Notes under the pieces: model-generated
The model's input: only the letters and a program-made list of their open reading frames with translations
Databases searched by the model: none
Told to the model about the DNA's origin: nothing
Part shown: positions 42,510 to 52,039 of the stretch, in pieces
How positions within the stretch are numbered: the stretch's first letter is position 1
Layout: each line of letters starts with the position of its first letter
Position numbers and translations under genes: made by a program
Assembly (NCBI GenBank): GCA_900547195.1
Contig: URFQ01000003.1
Coordinates: 1 to 64,000, forward strand
Direction: 5' to 3'
Origin: an uncultured Butyricicoccus sp.
GTDB taxonomy: Bacteria > Bacillota > Clostridia > Oscillospirales > Butyricicoccaceae
Length of the DNA stretch: 64,000 nt

Positions 42510-43634
42510 TTACTTAGAACTGCTCTGTAATTCTTCTTTTATCTTGTGCAGTGCGGAAGCAATTACTGCATCCATATCATAATACTTGTATTCGCCCAGT
42601 CGGCCGCCAAAAATAACCCTAGATTCCTTCTCGGCCAGTTCTTTGTAGGATGCATATAATGCACCGTTCTTTGCATCGTTGACCGGATAGTAAGGCTCGT
42701 CACCAGGTTTCCACTCGGAGCTGTACTCGCGGCTAATGATGGTCTTGGGCAGATCATCGCCATTCTCATCCTTGCCAAACTCAAACCACTTGTGCTCAAT
42801 GATTCGCGTCCAGGGAGTCTCGCGGTCTGTATAGTTCACGGCTGCATTACCCTGAAAGTTAGGTTTGTCCAGCACCTCGTTCTCGAAGCGGACAGAGCGG
42901 TATTCCAATGTTCCAAGCTTATAGTCAAAGTATGCATCGATGGGGCCGGTGTAAATCACCTTTTCTGCCAGTGCATCCAGCTCAACCTTATGCTCCAGAT
43001 AGTCTACACCCAAGCGAACTTCAATGCCTTCCAACATATTGGCAACCATCTTCGTATAACCGCCGACGGGAATGCCCTGATACAGCGCATTGAAGTAGTT
43101 GTTGTCGAAGGTCAGGCGGACAGGCAGACGCTTGATGATGAACGCAGGCAGTTCCTTGCAGTCACGCCCCCACTGCTTCTCAGTGTAACCCTTGATGAGC
43201 TTTTCATAAATATCACGACCAACCAAAGAGATTGCCTGCTCTTCCAAATTCCGTGGTTCGCCAGTGATTTCCTTGCGCTGCTCCTCAATTTTTGCAGCAG
43301 CCTCCTCCGGAGTCACCACGCCCCACATCTGGTTAAAGGTATACATATTGAATGGCAGGGAATACAGTTGACCCTTGTAATTTGCAACCGGAGAATTAGT
43401 AAACCGGTTAAAGGTTGCAAACTGCTGCAAATAATTCCAAACCTCCGGATTATTCGTGTGGAAAATGTGAGCGCCGTATTTATGGAAGTGAATGCCTTCT
43501 ACATTTTCAGTGTAAATATTACCTGCAATATTCGGGCGCTTATCAATAACAAGTACCGACTTGTCGGCTGCCTTTGCCTGCTGTGCAAACACCGCTCCGT
43601 AAAGGCCGGAGCCAACCACTAAATAATCATACAT
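42510..43634 (-). CDS. glf: UDP-galactopyranose mutase
   Basis: 374 residues, the family length. The FAD-binding motif starts the protein (YLVVGSGLYGAVFAQQAK), and IDKRPNIAGNIYTE and HKYGAHIFHTN are the diagnostic Glf segments. ISREYSSEWKPGDEPYYPV and ESRVIFGGRLGEYKYYDM complete the active site with its tyrosines and arginines. It converts UDP-galactopyranose to UDP-galactofuranose, a capsule precursor, in the cytoplasm. GalE encoded at 59476-60492 can supply UDP-galactose. It is the last gene of the capsule cluster and starts 3 nt after the flippase stop. Confidence 0.95.
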   Translation of the reverse strand: MYDYLVVGSGLYGAVFAQQAKAADKSVLVIDKRPNIAGNIYTENVEGIHFHKYGAHIFHTNNPEVWNYLQQFATFNRFTNSPVANYKGQLYSLPFNMYTFNQMWGVVTPEEAAAKIEEQRKEITGEPRNLEEQAISLVGRDIYEKLIKGYTEKQWGRDCKELPAFIIKRLPVRLTFDNNYFNALYQGIPVGGYTKMVANMLEGIEVRLGVDYLEHKVELDALAEKVIYTGPIDAYFDYKLGTLEYRSVRFENEVLDKPNFQGNAAVNYTDRETPWTRIIEHKWFEFGKDENGDDLPKTIISREYSSEWKPGDEPYYPVNDAKNGALYASYKELAEKESRVIFGGRLGEYKYYDMDAVIASALHKIKEELQSSSK

Positions 43635-43637
43635 ATT

Positions 43638-45098
43638 TTATCCCTTTCTGAAACCCCTATTACGAAGTAAACAAAATAAATCCATACAAAAGTCATACTT
43701 TACTAGAATTAAAACAACCAGATACGTTGTGAAGAAAGCCATCGCGCAGAAAAGCAATGCCAAAAATGTGCTGGAGAATCCGACAAAATACCGCAATACT
43801 ATTGTAGTAATAACCGCAGCAATCGTTCCGAAGCTGACTTTGAGCAATTTTTTCACAGAAAAAACCTGTTTTACCATTTCTTTTGCCAATATAATCTGAA
43901 TTGTGCACTGTGTTGCCTCTGCAATAACCGTTCCGAGCGCCGCGCCATTGTAGGAAATCCGAGGAATGAGCAGTGCATTGAAAATCACATTCACTATAGC
44001 ACCAGCAATCACTGCAACCATCAGGTTCTTTTCTTTGCCAACAGAAACCGAGTACTGGCTTCCAATTATCTGTGAAACAGAGGAAATCACAATCGTTGGC
44101 ATTAGTATTTTCATAGGAACATTTGCTTCTACAAAAGAAGTTCCCGATAAAAACACAACACTCTCTGTAGCAAGCATAACAAAGTATGCAGAGATAGGAA
44201 TTGTTGTAAATATTGTCAAGTTGTATGATTTCTTTAACAGCTCAAGAATATCATTTTCACTTTTTCTTCCAACAAACGCCATTCGCGACATCATTACTAC
44301 GCTAAAAGAAGAAACGAGCGACAATAATATGGTTTTTATTTTAACTGCAACAGAATAGATGCCTGTAGCATAGTCACCCAGGAACAATCCAAGCATTACA
44401 GTATCAAGCTGCGAATAAACGTTCACAGCCAATGTAGTAGCAAATAGTATAAAAATCGGTTTCAAGTGCCGCTTAAACTCATAACCAGAATATTTTTTAT
44501 ACTTAATGTAATTATGAGAGTATACAGCGTTTAGTATATTACCCGCTCCAGCCGCAAAGACAGAAATTGCTGCATAGATTATTCCGTCGTTTGCGTTCTT
44601 TACAAATACAAACATCAGGAATATTGATATTATTTTAAATATTATCGACCGTGTTGTGATATAGCGAAATTTTTCAATGCCTTGGTACATCCAGTTCATT
44701 CCAAGAACATTCAGTACAATATTGATACTGTACACCGACATCAGTACACGATAATTCCGAAAAGCTGGCACAAAAGTCAATGCCATGAACAAGACTAATA
44801 GTACGACAATTGCGGAAACACTACTAATTATTAAAAGCTCGTGTGTTACTTTTGATAGGCGTTCTTTGTCATCCTTGACTTGAGCGCATGCTTTGACACC
44901 ATATGTTGATAGTCCTAGTGCAGCAAATAAAGCGAAATAATTTACAACAGACAATGAAAAAGATACCGCACCATTTGTTGTTACTCCTAGAACTCTGGTT
45001 ACATATGGGAATGTGATAATCGGAAACAGAATTGAAAACAGGGAAAGGATTCCGTTCCAAATAACATTTCTTGTTACAGAATTCAAATGTCTACTCAT
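43638..45098 (-). CDS. wzx: oligosaccharide flippase (Wzx, MATE/MOP superfamily)
   Basis: 486 residues with about 12-14 hydrophobic segments; the N-terminus is typical (NVIWNGILSLFSILFPIITFPYVTRVLG). FALFAALGLSTYGVKACAQ and TTRSIIFKIISIFLMFVFVK are further polysaccharide-synthase-family features. It would move lipid-linked repeat units across the membrane for polymerisation by the Wzy-like protein encoded at 47822. The gene is AT-rich relative to the cluster ends, as are its neighbours, which fits horizontal exchange of the central cassette. Confidence 0.9.
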   Translation of the reverse strand: MSRHLNSVTRNVIWNGILSLFSILFPIITFPYVTRVLGVTTNGAVSFSLSVVNYFALFAALGLSTYGVKACAQVKDDKERLSKVTHELLIISSVSAIVVLLVLFMALTFVPAFRNYRVLMSVYSINIVLNVLGMNWMYQGIEKFRYITTRSIIFKIISIFLMFVFVKNANDGIIYAAISVFAAGAGNILNAVYSHNYIKYKKYSGYEFKRHLKPIFILFATTLAVNVYSQLDTVMLGLFLGDYATGIYSVAVKIKTILLSLVSSFSVVMMSRMAFVGRKSENDILELLKKSYNLTIFTTIPISAYFVMLATESVVFLSGTSFVEANVPMKILMPTIVISSVSQIIGSQYSVSVGKEKNLMVAVIAGAIVNVIFNALLIPRISYNGAALGTVIAEATQCTIQIILAKEMVKQVFSVKKLLKVSFGTIAAVITTIVLRYFVGFSSTFLALLFCAMAFFTTYLVVLILVKYDFCMDLFCLLRNRGFRKG

Positions 45099-45114
45099 GC
45101 AATCTACCTAAATA

Positions 45115-45870
45115 TTATAACTTTCTGCGTTTCATTTTGATACCAATATTTGTTTTTATGACTGATTTCAAAGGCTTGTCAGATTGAACTACTGGGCATT
45201 CGTACACCTTCAAATGATTCTTTTCAACCCAAACATTCAATAGGCGTTCAGAAATATAGCCATAAATACGCTTCTGACGGCTGTCATAGGAAGACAAGTC
45301 TGTTACCTTTTCTAGTTCGCCCAAAATGGCAAACAACCAGCAACAGTACTGATCCAGTAGTTCCTTCTTCAAAATGAACATATTCCAAAAATATTCTTCA
45401 TATCCAATCATTACCTTATAGTAATATTCATAATATTCTGGAAAGCGCCGTTTAATAATTCTCTCAAGCTCATCAAGATCCTTTTGTAAACCGGCCCCGG
45501 ACAGAGAATACTTATCTTGAACACTACTCTTTAGATAGATTTTTTCAGGCAAAACCACATCGTACTCTTTTAATATGCTCTGCGCCTTTTCAAATGACAG
45601 ATAATATCTTGGGTTGATGCTAAACGGATTTCTTGTAAAGTATCGTCTGTAGTGGCACAGTCCAACCACAGGATCCGTGCAATTTTTCCAAAGCCAATAT
45701 AATGCCGTCAATTCACAATATGTGCTATTTTTTTCTGCAATGTTATCGCCTGTTTCATCACTTAAATAACCGAGCTCAGAGTGTGTCTGGTTTTTTCCAA
45801 CCTGGATTGGCACATAATCATTCAGTTGTGGTGGGTCAAATCTTTTATGCGTAACTATATATATACTCAT
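45115..45870 (-). CDS. DUF4422 domain protein, probable glycosyltransferase
   Basis: 251 residues. The DUF4422 pattern is easy to see: IYIVTHKRFDPPQLNDYVPI at the start, SELGYLSDETGDNIAEKN, then YCELTALYWLWKNC and VGLCHYRRYFTRNPFSI. Members are found in capsule and O-antigen loci and are thought to be glycosyltransferases. Biochemical proof for the family is limited, so the activity is inferred. No membrane segment; it should act at the inner face of the membrane. It starts two bases after the HAD protein's stop. Confidence 0.85.
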   Translation of the reverse strand: MSIYIVTHKRFDPPQLNDYVPIQVGKNQTHSELGYLSDETGDNIAEKNSTYCELTALYWLWKNCTDPVVGLCHYRRYFTRNPFSINPRYYLSFEKAQSILKEYDVVLPEKIYLKSSVQDKYSLSGAGLQKDLDELERIIKRRFPEYYEYYYKVMIGYEEYFWNMFILKKELLDQYCCWLFAILGELEKVTDLSSYDSRQKRIYGYISERLLNVWVEKNHLKVYECPVVQSDKPLKSVIKTNIGIKMKRRKL

Positions 45871-45872
45871 AC

Positions 45873-47822
45873 TTACCTAATACGTCCTTTCTCAATGTGG
45901 TAGACTAATCGATAGAAGTATTTCTTCCAGCCATATTTCTCACGAGCATTCATTTTAATCGAGAAGTAGCTTAGATAGCGCATTAGAGAAGATTCTCCGT
46001 CCTGATCATGGATGCCCTTAATGCTTTTCAGCATATTGATAATTTTATTTAATTTTCCATATTTTGTAGGTATTGTGGAAAACCATCCAAAATTATTTGT
46101 TTTCTCGGAAAGTGCTATTTTTTCAAATTGCAGTTGCTCGGCACTGATACACAATTCTGATCTCAATTGCGCTTTAGTGGCAATCACAAAAAAGTCGTCA
46201 TCATTTATCACATTGTTCTTCATTACTGAATGGATTTCTTCAAAAACGGCTTTCAAATATCTCTGATATTTTTCAACAGACGAATACAGTTTCTTGTCAT
46301 CCTCACTTTGATCAAGAATTGGTTGGAAGGAACCGCTATTATTCATATATCCTTTTGTCGATCCATGAGGCGCAGCAAACAGTTGTTCAATCAAATGAGT
46401 TTCGAACTCCCAAGTATAGTAATATTTTGATCTCTCAGGGAACTGACTGAAGACCAGCCCCTCTTTAATGTTGTTCTTTCCTTCATTACCTGTCTGTGCA
46501 AATATACCGTAGTACAGGCCTATAATTGGCCGTCCACCAAACGCCTTATATAGGTTATCCTGCATCGTTCCCTTCCAGCCGATATCAACCAAAACAATTT
46601 CTTCTTGCCCAGATAGCAATGGCTGCATATATCCCATAAGAGACTCGATAGCGGCGTTTCTTTTCTCTTCGTAAGTATCTCTGAACAGCTTATTTTCTTT
46701 TAGTCTTGCAAACTCTTCCGATGCCGCAAAATCATAGATTATTGTATGAGAATCCAAACTCAACTGATTTGCAATATCCATCGATAAAGTCTCATCAAAC
46801 TGGAGGTTTTTCAAAAATGCTTTTAAACTAATATCCGCGTACTGAGTTAAAACCGCGCTAAAGTTTTCCTTTTCCAGATCACCTAGTGACGGTAGAAAAG
46901 TTGATAATCTTGAAGCATACAGATACTCAGTATGAATTTTTAACTCCTTATCCTTCTGGTAGAAATCAAAAAGTTCCTTTAGCAGGTAGCCTTCTCGAGC
47001 AAGAAAAGCAATTTTTCTATACTTCCTTGAAACCGCCACTTGATATATCTTTTTAATATAATAATAGACACCAAAGCCATAGTTGGCAAAAGGTTTTGTC
47101 CTGTGCTTTTTATCAATTTCAGACAATATGTTTCGTATATCGACATCATGATGAGGATTTTGATATTTATACTGGATGGCAATAAATCCAGCCTCTTCCG
47201 CTCTTTGCTTATCTGAAACAAGATTATCCCCAAACATCAAGCATCTATTGGCCTCAATCCCCAGTTCCTTCAGCACAACCTGATAAAGATTTCCAGTTCT
47301 CTTTTTCTTGCCATATTCAGAAGAAACATAAATCTTTTTGAAAATACTACAATCTACTCCTGAGTTGCTTAAGAAGTATAGTAGTTCCTTAGTTCCAAGA
47401 TAAAAATCAGAAATGATCCCTACATTTTTGCCTTTTTCTACTGCAACACGGGCCTTATTTATGGAATCCTCGTCTAATGATAAAACTTCACGCTCCACCT
47501 TTAATTCGCACGCATATGCCATTGAAAAAAAATCTTCAAATGAATAGTTTCGAAGTTCAGTATGAAGCATGGTATACATTCGCTTCATTATACTATAGTA
47601 TGAAATTTCCTCTGTTTCTTTATCTTCGAGATAACACTTTTGTACAGCTTTCATTCTATACCGATACAGATTCGAGGCATCAGTCACATATCGTAACCTC
47701 TCAGACATTTCGATTGACCATCGTTCAACTCCCTGAGTATCAGAAACATCTCTATGCATGAGAGTGTCAAAGAAATCAAAAAACACCCAATCCGCTTGTA
47801 GCATTTTGTCATAGTAATCCAT
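45873..47822 (-). CDS. HAD-superfamily protein with long C-terminal domain (capsule-locus COG5610-like)
   Basis: 649 residues. The first 230 or so form a HAD domain: nucleophile motif VFFDFFDTLMHRD with Asp16 and Asp19, the motif-II region VGIISDFYLGTKELL, and CLMFGDNLVSDKQRAEEAG with the metal-binding acidic pair. The remaining roughly 400 residues include FLAREGYLLKELFDFYQ, VLVDIGWKGTMQDNLYKAFG and a long helical tail, and have no recognised catalytic family. Such proteins are frequent in capsule loci. A phosphatase or phosphotransferase linked to repeat-unit decoration is an inference. The start codon overlaps the Wzy stop (TGATG), and AAAGGAGAG is in front. Confidence 0.75.
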   Translation of the reverse strand: MDYYDKMLQADWVFFDFFDTLMHRDVSDTQGVERWSIEMSERLRYVTDASNLYRYRMKAVQKCYLEDKETEEISYYSIMKRMYTMLHTELRNYSFEDFFSMAYACELKVEREVLSLDEDSINKARVAVEKGKNVGIISDFYLGTKELLYFLSNSGVDCSIFKKIYVSSEYGKKKRTGNLYQVVLKELGIEANRCLMFGDNLVSDKQRAEEAGFIAIQYKYQNPHHDVDIRNILSEIDKKHRTKPFANYGFGVYYYIKKIYQVAVSRKYRKIAFLAREGYLLKELFDFYQKDKELKIHTEYLYASRLSTFLPSLGDLEKENFSAVLTQYADISLKAFLKNLQFDETLSMDIANQLSLDSHTIIYDFAASEEFARLKENKLFRDTYEEKRNAAIESLMGYMQPLLSGQEEIVLVDIGWKGTMQDNLYKAFGGRPIIGLYYGIFAQTGNEGKNNIKEGLVFSQFPERSKYYYTWEFETHLIEQLFAAPHGSTKGYMNNSGSFQPILDQSEDDKKLYSSVEKYQRYLKAVFEEIHSVMKNNVINDDDFFVIATKAQLRSELCISAEQLQFEKIALSEKTNNFGWFSTIPTKYGKLNKIINMLKSIKGIHDQDGESSLMRYLSYFSIKMNAREKYGWKKYFYRLVYHIEKGRIR

Positions 47823-48937
47823 CAGTACTCTCCTTTACTTTGTTCACGCAGACCATCAAACATAAAAGGAACAGCATAAAGCGCGCAGGTATAGTGATAC
47901 AAGCCATCAAGCAGCGCACAGAATGATAACGCCACAACAGCCATTATCATAAGCCTTTTATCGATCTTCACGCTCGAAACAAATTTTTTTATAAATAAAA
48001 AAATAGCATAGAGATAAATATATAATCCCAGTATTCCATTTGTCACTAGAATGTGAATAACATCATTATGCCCCCAGATGAGGGTATTAACGATTCTGTT
48101 ATTAACATCATAAATATAGTTATATCCATTTCCAAAGAATTTACATATCCAGGAGGACTCCAAGAATGCCTGGATATCTGCTGCCCAAAAAACACTTCTT
48201 GAACTGGTTACTGTTGCAAGAACACCACCATAGTAGCTTTCTGTAAAGTTAGTAAATCTTGCTCCGATAGACGTCTGGAGAATAAAGAAAACTGCAAGTA
48301 TCCCAACCGGAATAATCGTAGCGAAAAAATAAATCTTCTTCCGAAAAATAGAATAGTATGCCATACAGGCAACAACCATAGATATTACCAGGTATGTTCT
48401 TACTTGCAAAATAAATACTGCCGTCAATGGAATAATCATATGTAAATTGAACTTTTTGTTATCTGTCATCTTACTACAATACCAGACCATTACGATTACT
48501 AAAAATGCTGACGATGCTGTTCGATGTGCAAATTCTTCATTCATCGAAGGGCTTGTAATTCTGAAAACAATAAACAGTATTTCCCACAAATAGATACAGT
48601 ATTTCATTAGTTGGGAATGCCTTGTCGTTTCTTTGTTAAACGAATCCAAATGCTGAGAAAAATACATGCACAAGAGCACCCACTGAGGCAGGTAGAAAAT
48701 GTCATTCATGTTATAGAAAGAAAGTGTTCCGCTTATTTCAAGCGATATCAAAAACTCTATAATAAGAATTATCAATAATCTAAAATTTTTTTTAGTGAGC
48801 CGTCTCACCAATACCAAAATCAGCGCCAGCATTGAAAGGACAAATAACACCTTATTGCTTATACTTTGATTAACGAATAATGTAGATATTGGCAAAATAA
48901 AAATAACATACATTATTACCCCATGCAGAGATGTCAT
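47822..48937 (-). CDS. wzy: O-antigen/capsule polymerase-like membrane protein (Wzy)
   Basis: 371 residues, about 11 transmembrane helices and one larger extracytoplasmic loop near residues 210-290. That loop includes GARFTNFTESYYGGVLATVT and ESSWICKFFGNGYNYIYDVN, in the style of Wzy ligand loops. Sequence conservation in this family is low, so the call rests on topology and locus. It would polymerise repeat units flipped by the Wzx-like protein. Strongly AT-rich. Ribosome site GGGGAGGACATAAA. Confidence 0.75.
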   Translation of the reverse strand: MTSLHGVIMYVIFILPISTLFVNQSISNKVLFVLSMLALILVLVRRLTKKNFRLLIILIIEFLISLEISGTLSFYNMNDIFYLPQWVLLCMYFSQHLDSFNKETTRHSQLMKYCIYLWEILFIVFRITSPSMNEEFAHRTASSAFLVIVMVWYCSKMTDNKKFNLHMIIPLTAVFILQVRTYLVISMVVACMAYYSIFRKKIYFFATIIPVGILAVFFILQTSIGARFTNFTESYYGGVLATVTSSRSVFWAADIQAFLESSWICKFFGNGYNYIYDVNNRIVNTLIWGHNDVIHILVTNGILGLYIYLYAIFLFIKKFVSSVKIDKRLMIMAVVALSFCALLDGLYHYTCALYAVPFMFDGLREQSKGEY

Positions 48938-48961
48938 TTTATGTCCTCCCCAAATAGTATT

Positions 48962-49906
48962 CTAATCACTAAACAGCACATCGTAATATGTGCCTTTCAT
49001 CTTCTCTTTTTCGCCATTGAATTTATATGTCAGTTTATGGAACTGCGTCTGCCCCTTTATGGCGTACCAGCAAGCTTCATCATACTGCTCAAAAAGGCGG
49101 AGCAGAAGAACGTGTGGGGTAGCATTGTCTCTCGGAATAATTGCCATCGCCTCATCTTGAAAACGATCCAGGACAATGACAATAAAATCATGTAGCAAAA
49201 AATAATCCCACATACTGTTGTTTTCTTTCCAGTATGCATAGCACAGTTCCTGCACAGCCAAAAGAACCCGGTTATTGGTTTTTGCTCCAATCAGCCACGA
49301 GGAAATATAATTTGCGTGTCCATCCCGTCCTGGCTTAAGACACTGGAACATAAAGAGATCCGACTGAAAGAAATACTCCGGAATATTGCCGTCGCTACAA
49401 AAAACCGTAGCATCCAGCCACAAACCGCCATAGCGGATAAGCAGTTCCAGTCTCATCAAATCTGTCATATGCGTATGCGTGATGATACCGGCTTTCCACT
49501 TTTCAATGATATAATCCGGAAACTCCAAGTAATCAAACATATTCTCGGATGTAAGCAGAATAACCTCCTTATCCGGCATATTCTCTACCACAGACCGATA
49601 GCACTTCTGAACCAATGCAGGTGCCTGTTCAATTCCTTGGAACCAGCAAATCCATACCTTGTTGGAAATCTCGTGGGTTAGGTCGTTTTTCCAGTCCTTC
49701 TCAAATCCATCCAAAATATGGTTGTATTTTTTGTACAGTTTCTGTTTTGTCTTCAACTGTGTCGATAGTCTAAGAATTTCTAATGCCGTTCTGCTTTTGC
49801 CAAGCAGAATAAATTCTCCAACTGCGGTAAAAAATGCACCGCCCTGCCAATACTGCTTCAGTAGCTTCATACCGCCCTGTTTTTCAAATATCTTCTTCAG
49901 TCCCAT
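48962..49906 (-). CDS. glycosyltransferase with DXD sugar-binding region (capsular polysaccharide synthesis type)
   Basis: 314 residues. VWICWFQGIEQAPALVQKC is the typical opening of the Gly_transf_sug/Caps_synth group. MTDLMRLELLIRYGGLWLDATVF contains the nucleotide-sugar-binding region, where the usual DxD is present as LDATV. No transmembrane helix. It transfers a sugar to the growing lipid-linked repeat unit in the cytoplasm; donor and linkage are unknown. It sits between the polymerase gene and the nucleotidyltransferase pair, 22 nt after the latter. Confidence 0.85.
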   Translation of the reverse strand: MGLKKIFEKQGGMKLLKQYWQGGAFFTAVGEFILLGKSRTALEILRLSTQLKTKQKLYKKYNHILDGFEKDWKNDLTHEISNKVWICWFQGIEQAPALVQKCYRSVVENMPDKEVILLTSENMFDYLEFPDYIIEKWKAGIITHTHMTDLMRLELLIRYGGLWLDATVFCSDGNIPEYFFQSDLFMFQCLKPGRDGHANYISSWLIGAKTNNRVLLAVQELCYAYWKENNSMWDYFLLHDFIVIVLDRFQDEAMAIIPRDNATPHVLLLRLFEQYDEACWYAIKGQTQFHKLTYKFNGEKEKMKGTYYDVLFSD

Positions 49907-49928
49907 GGTGCATTCTCTCCTTGCTTCC

Positions 49929-50666
49929 TTAAAACTTTTCAGAAATCGGATGTGCGAGGAATGCGTTCAGATCTTCAGGTACTCCCAGTCCGTACATGCC
50001 ATTTCCAACACTGCCGATGTTCTTGAAGGCAATCTTTTTTCCATCATCAATCAGCATGTTATATACAGGTGCTATATAGAATTCGCCCTTAACACGCAGA
50101 TCCATATTAATCATCTTATGGGCGTACTTCACATAGTCACTGCCTTTGGTGAAGTTGTAGATTCCAACCGTTGCCTCATTTGAAATGACTTCCTTTTCGC
50201 GGACCATTGTGACATACTTATTGTGGTCAAACGCAATAAAAGACCATTTGTCATCATCGGCGTACATCGTCATAATTAGGCCGTCGGCTTCCTGCTGCGC
50301 TTCCATATACTCATCGATGTCAAAATCGACATACTGGTCAGAATTTGCAATCATCAGTTCATCATCATTATTGATGTACTCTTCTGCCAGTAGAACAGTG
50401 CATGCCGCCCCCTCTGTCACATGGTTGACAGGAACCACAACGCAGCCCGGAGCAATTTTTTCCAGATACTGTGGCAGATTGAATTTGTCGATATGCTCCT
50501 GCAGGCACAGGAAAATAAATCGGTGGTCACCTTTTGGGGTGAGGTTTTTGACAACCCACTCAATCATATAATGTCCCTTCACATCAATCAAAGGTTTTGG
50601 CATTTTATATCCAACATTGGCAAAGCGGCTTCCGCGGCCTGCCATAGGGATTACAATATTAACCAT
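49929..50666 (-). CDS. sugar nucleotidyltransferase (NTP_transferase family)
   Basis: 245 residues. The nucleotide-binding loop IVIPMAGRGSRFANVGYKMPKP is intact, and LMIANSDQYVDFD gives the metal-binding aspartate. These features are shared with sugar-1-phosphate and phosphocholine/polyol nucleotidyltransferases. Together with the LicD-type gene and a HAD phosphatase gene in the same cluster, it may make an NDP-activated donor for capsule decoration. The identity of the sugar or polyol is not readable. Its start overlaps the end of the preceding, degenerate relative by 8 nt. Confidence 0.83.
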   Translation of the reverse strand: MVNIVIPMAGRGSRFANVGYKMPKPLIDVKGHYMIEWVVKNLTPKGDHRFIFLCLQEHIDKFNLPQYLEKIAPGCVVVPVNHVTEGAACTVLLAEEYINNDDELMIANSDQYVDFDIDEYMEAQQEADGLIMTMYADDDKWSFIAFDHNKYVTMVREKEVISNEATVGIYNFTKGSDYVKYAHKMINMDLRVKGEFYIAPVYNMLIDDGKKIAFKNIGSVGNGMYGLGVPEDLNAFLAHPISEKF

Positions 50667-51399
50667 TATTTTTTCCTTTCTGCTCTTTCAGGTACTGCTT
50701 ATATGCCTCGATGCCGCCATCAGTCTTCAAAAGGAAATAATCCTCTCGGTCGATGGGGTACACGCCAATCTTTTTCTGCTTGAGAATCATTTCGTTGTAC
50801 ACGGGGCACAGATAGAAGCGGCCGTTTACAGAGGCGTCCTTTGCCAGCATGGAGATGGCGCTTTCTATGAAATCGGAACCCTTTTTAAAGTAATAGAAAC
50901 CCGCAGTGGCATTCTTACTGATAGGACGCTTTTCTGCTGCTTCAATTACCAGACCATTTTCGTCCAGCCTCACAAAGGAGAACTTCGGATGAATATCCTC
51001 AAAGGTAACGATACCTCCGTCATAGTTCTTCTCGATAAATTCCTTTACCACGTCATTTGCATTGGCAAGAAACAGCTGGTTACTGCTAGAAATAACCAGA
51101 GGCTCGTCATCATCGATATTGTCAATGGCGAGCAGGCAGCTGCAGACAGAGCCCTTAGTGTCGCCCTCTGCAACAACGATTTTGACGTTTGGAATAAGTA
51201 GTTTTACAATCTGGTCAAAATGATATTTTTTAATGTCCTGCTTCCGCAGAACAACAATAAACTCAGCACCTTCGATGGTGTTAAGAAAGTCATAGCAATA
51301 TTGAAAAATTGTCTTTCTTTCAATCTCATAAAGGCCGAGCATGTAGTCCGTATTATTTTCTAATGTATCATTACCAACAATAGGAATAATAACTTTCAC
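50659..51399 (-). CDS. degenerate nucleotidyltransferase-like protein
   Basis: 246 residues; GTG start at 51399 (GAGGTGA in front), because the nearby ATG at 51401 is out of frame and closes at once. The fold resembles the next gene's product: IIPIVGNDTLENNTDYMLG occupies the place of the nucleotide-binding loop but lacks the G-x-G-x-R residues. LVISSSNQLFLAN stands where the sibling has LMIANSDQYVD, so the metal aspartate is replaced. KNATAGFYYFKKGSDF is shared in pattern with the sibling's ATVGIYNFTKGSDY. It may be a non-catalytic partner of the sibling. Confidence 0.7.
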   Translation of the reverse strand: MKVIIPIVGNDTLENNTDYMLGLYEIERKTIFQYCYDFLNTIEGAEFIVVLRKQDIKKYHFDQIVKLLIPNVKIVVAEGDTKGSVCSCLLAIDNIDDDEPLVISSSNQLFLANANDVVKEFIEKNYDGGIVTFEDIHPKFSFVRLDENGLVIEAAEKRPISKNATAGFYYFKKGSDFIESAISMLAKDASVNGRFYLCPVYNEMILKQKKIGVYPIDREDYFLLKTDGGIEAYKQYLKEQKGKNNG

Positions 51400-51400
51400 A

Positions 51401-52039
51401 TCAGTTCACCTCGTTGCTTTGAATCTTTTTGATAAAATTCTTAATATTATCGTAGTTTACATCATAAACTGTGGAAATTTCCAACACATATGCGCCCGCA
51501 CTTTTTGCGGCCTGAATACCGTTTTTATTATCCTCGCAGATCACACATTCACCCGGCTGTAAACCAAGTCTTTCCATTGCCTTAATATAGATTTCGGGGT
51601 CAGGCTTAGATTTTACAACATCCTGGTTGCTCAGGAAAAAATCCAGATACTGCAGAAGATCGCTCTGTTCCATCATCAACTGGATTGAGTTTCTGATAGA
51701 GTTGGAGGCACATGCCAAATGATATCCTTCTGCTTTTAATTTTGACAACGCATACTGGTGGGTAAAAATGGGATGACAATCCATATACACGCGTTCAATA
51801 GTGTACTTTTGTTTCAGCATATTGATGTAATTGTGCAAACGCATGGGTAAGCCGCGCTCCATAGAGAGCATCTCCAGTTTCTTCTTGGTGGGCAGGCCGT
51901 CATAGGTGATCAGATGGTCGTAGCGGTTGATTTCATAGCCAAACAAGGAAAGAGCCTTATTCAAAGCCTCATAGTGCCATTCCTTTGCATCAATCAGGAC
52001 GCCATCCATATCAAAAATTACAGCTTTAATCTTATTCAT
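51401..52039 (-). CDS. HAD family sugar phosphatase/phosphomutase-like protein
   Basis: Start at ATG 52039 (212 residues). Motif I VIFDMDGVLIDAKEWHYEAL with two aspartates, CASNSIRNSI as motif II, the lysine in VKSKPDPEIY, and CVICEDNKNGIQAAKSAGA as motif IV. This is the beta-phosphoglucomutase/GPP-like branch. It ends one base before the degenerate nucleotidyltransferase start, and the three genes behave as one unit, plausibly preparing a sugar phosphate and activating it. An IS110 relic sits just upstream, so its original promoter connection to the rest of the operon may be broken. Confidence 0.85.
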   Translation of the reverse strand: MNKIKAVIFDMDGVLIDAKEWHYEALNKALSLFGYEINRYDHLITYDGLPTKKKLEMLSMERGLPMRLHNYINMLKQKYTIERVYMDCHPIFTHQYALSKLKAEGYHLACASNSIRNSIQLMMEQSDLLQYLDFFLSNQDVVKSKPDPEIYIKAMERLGLQPGECVICEDNKNGIQAAKSAGAYVLEISTVYDVNYDNIKNFIKKIQSNEVN

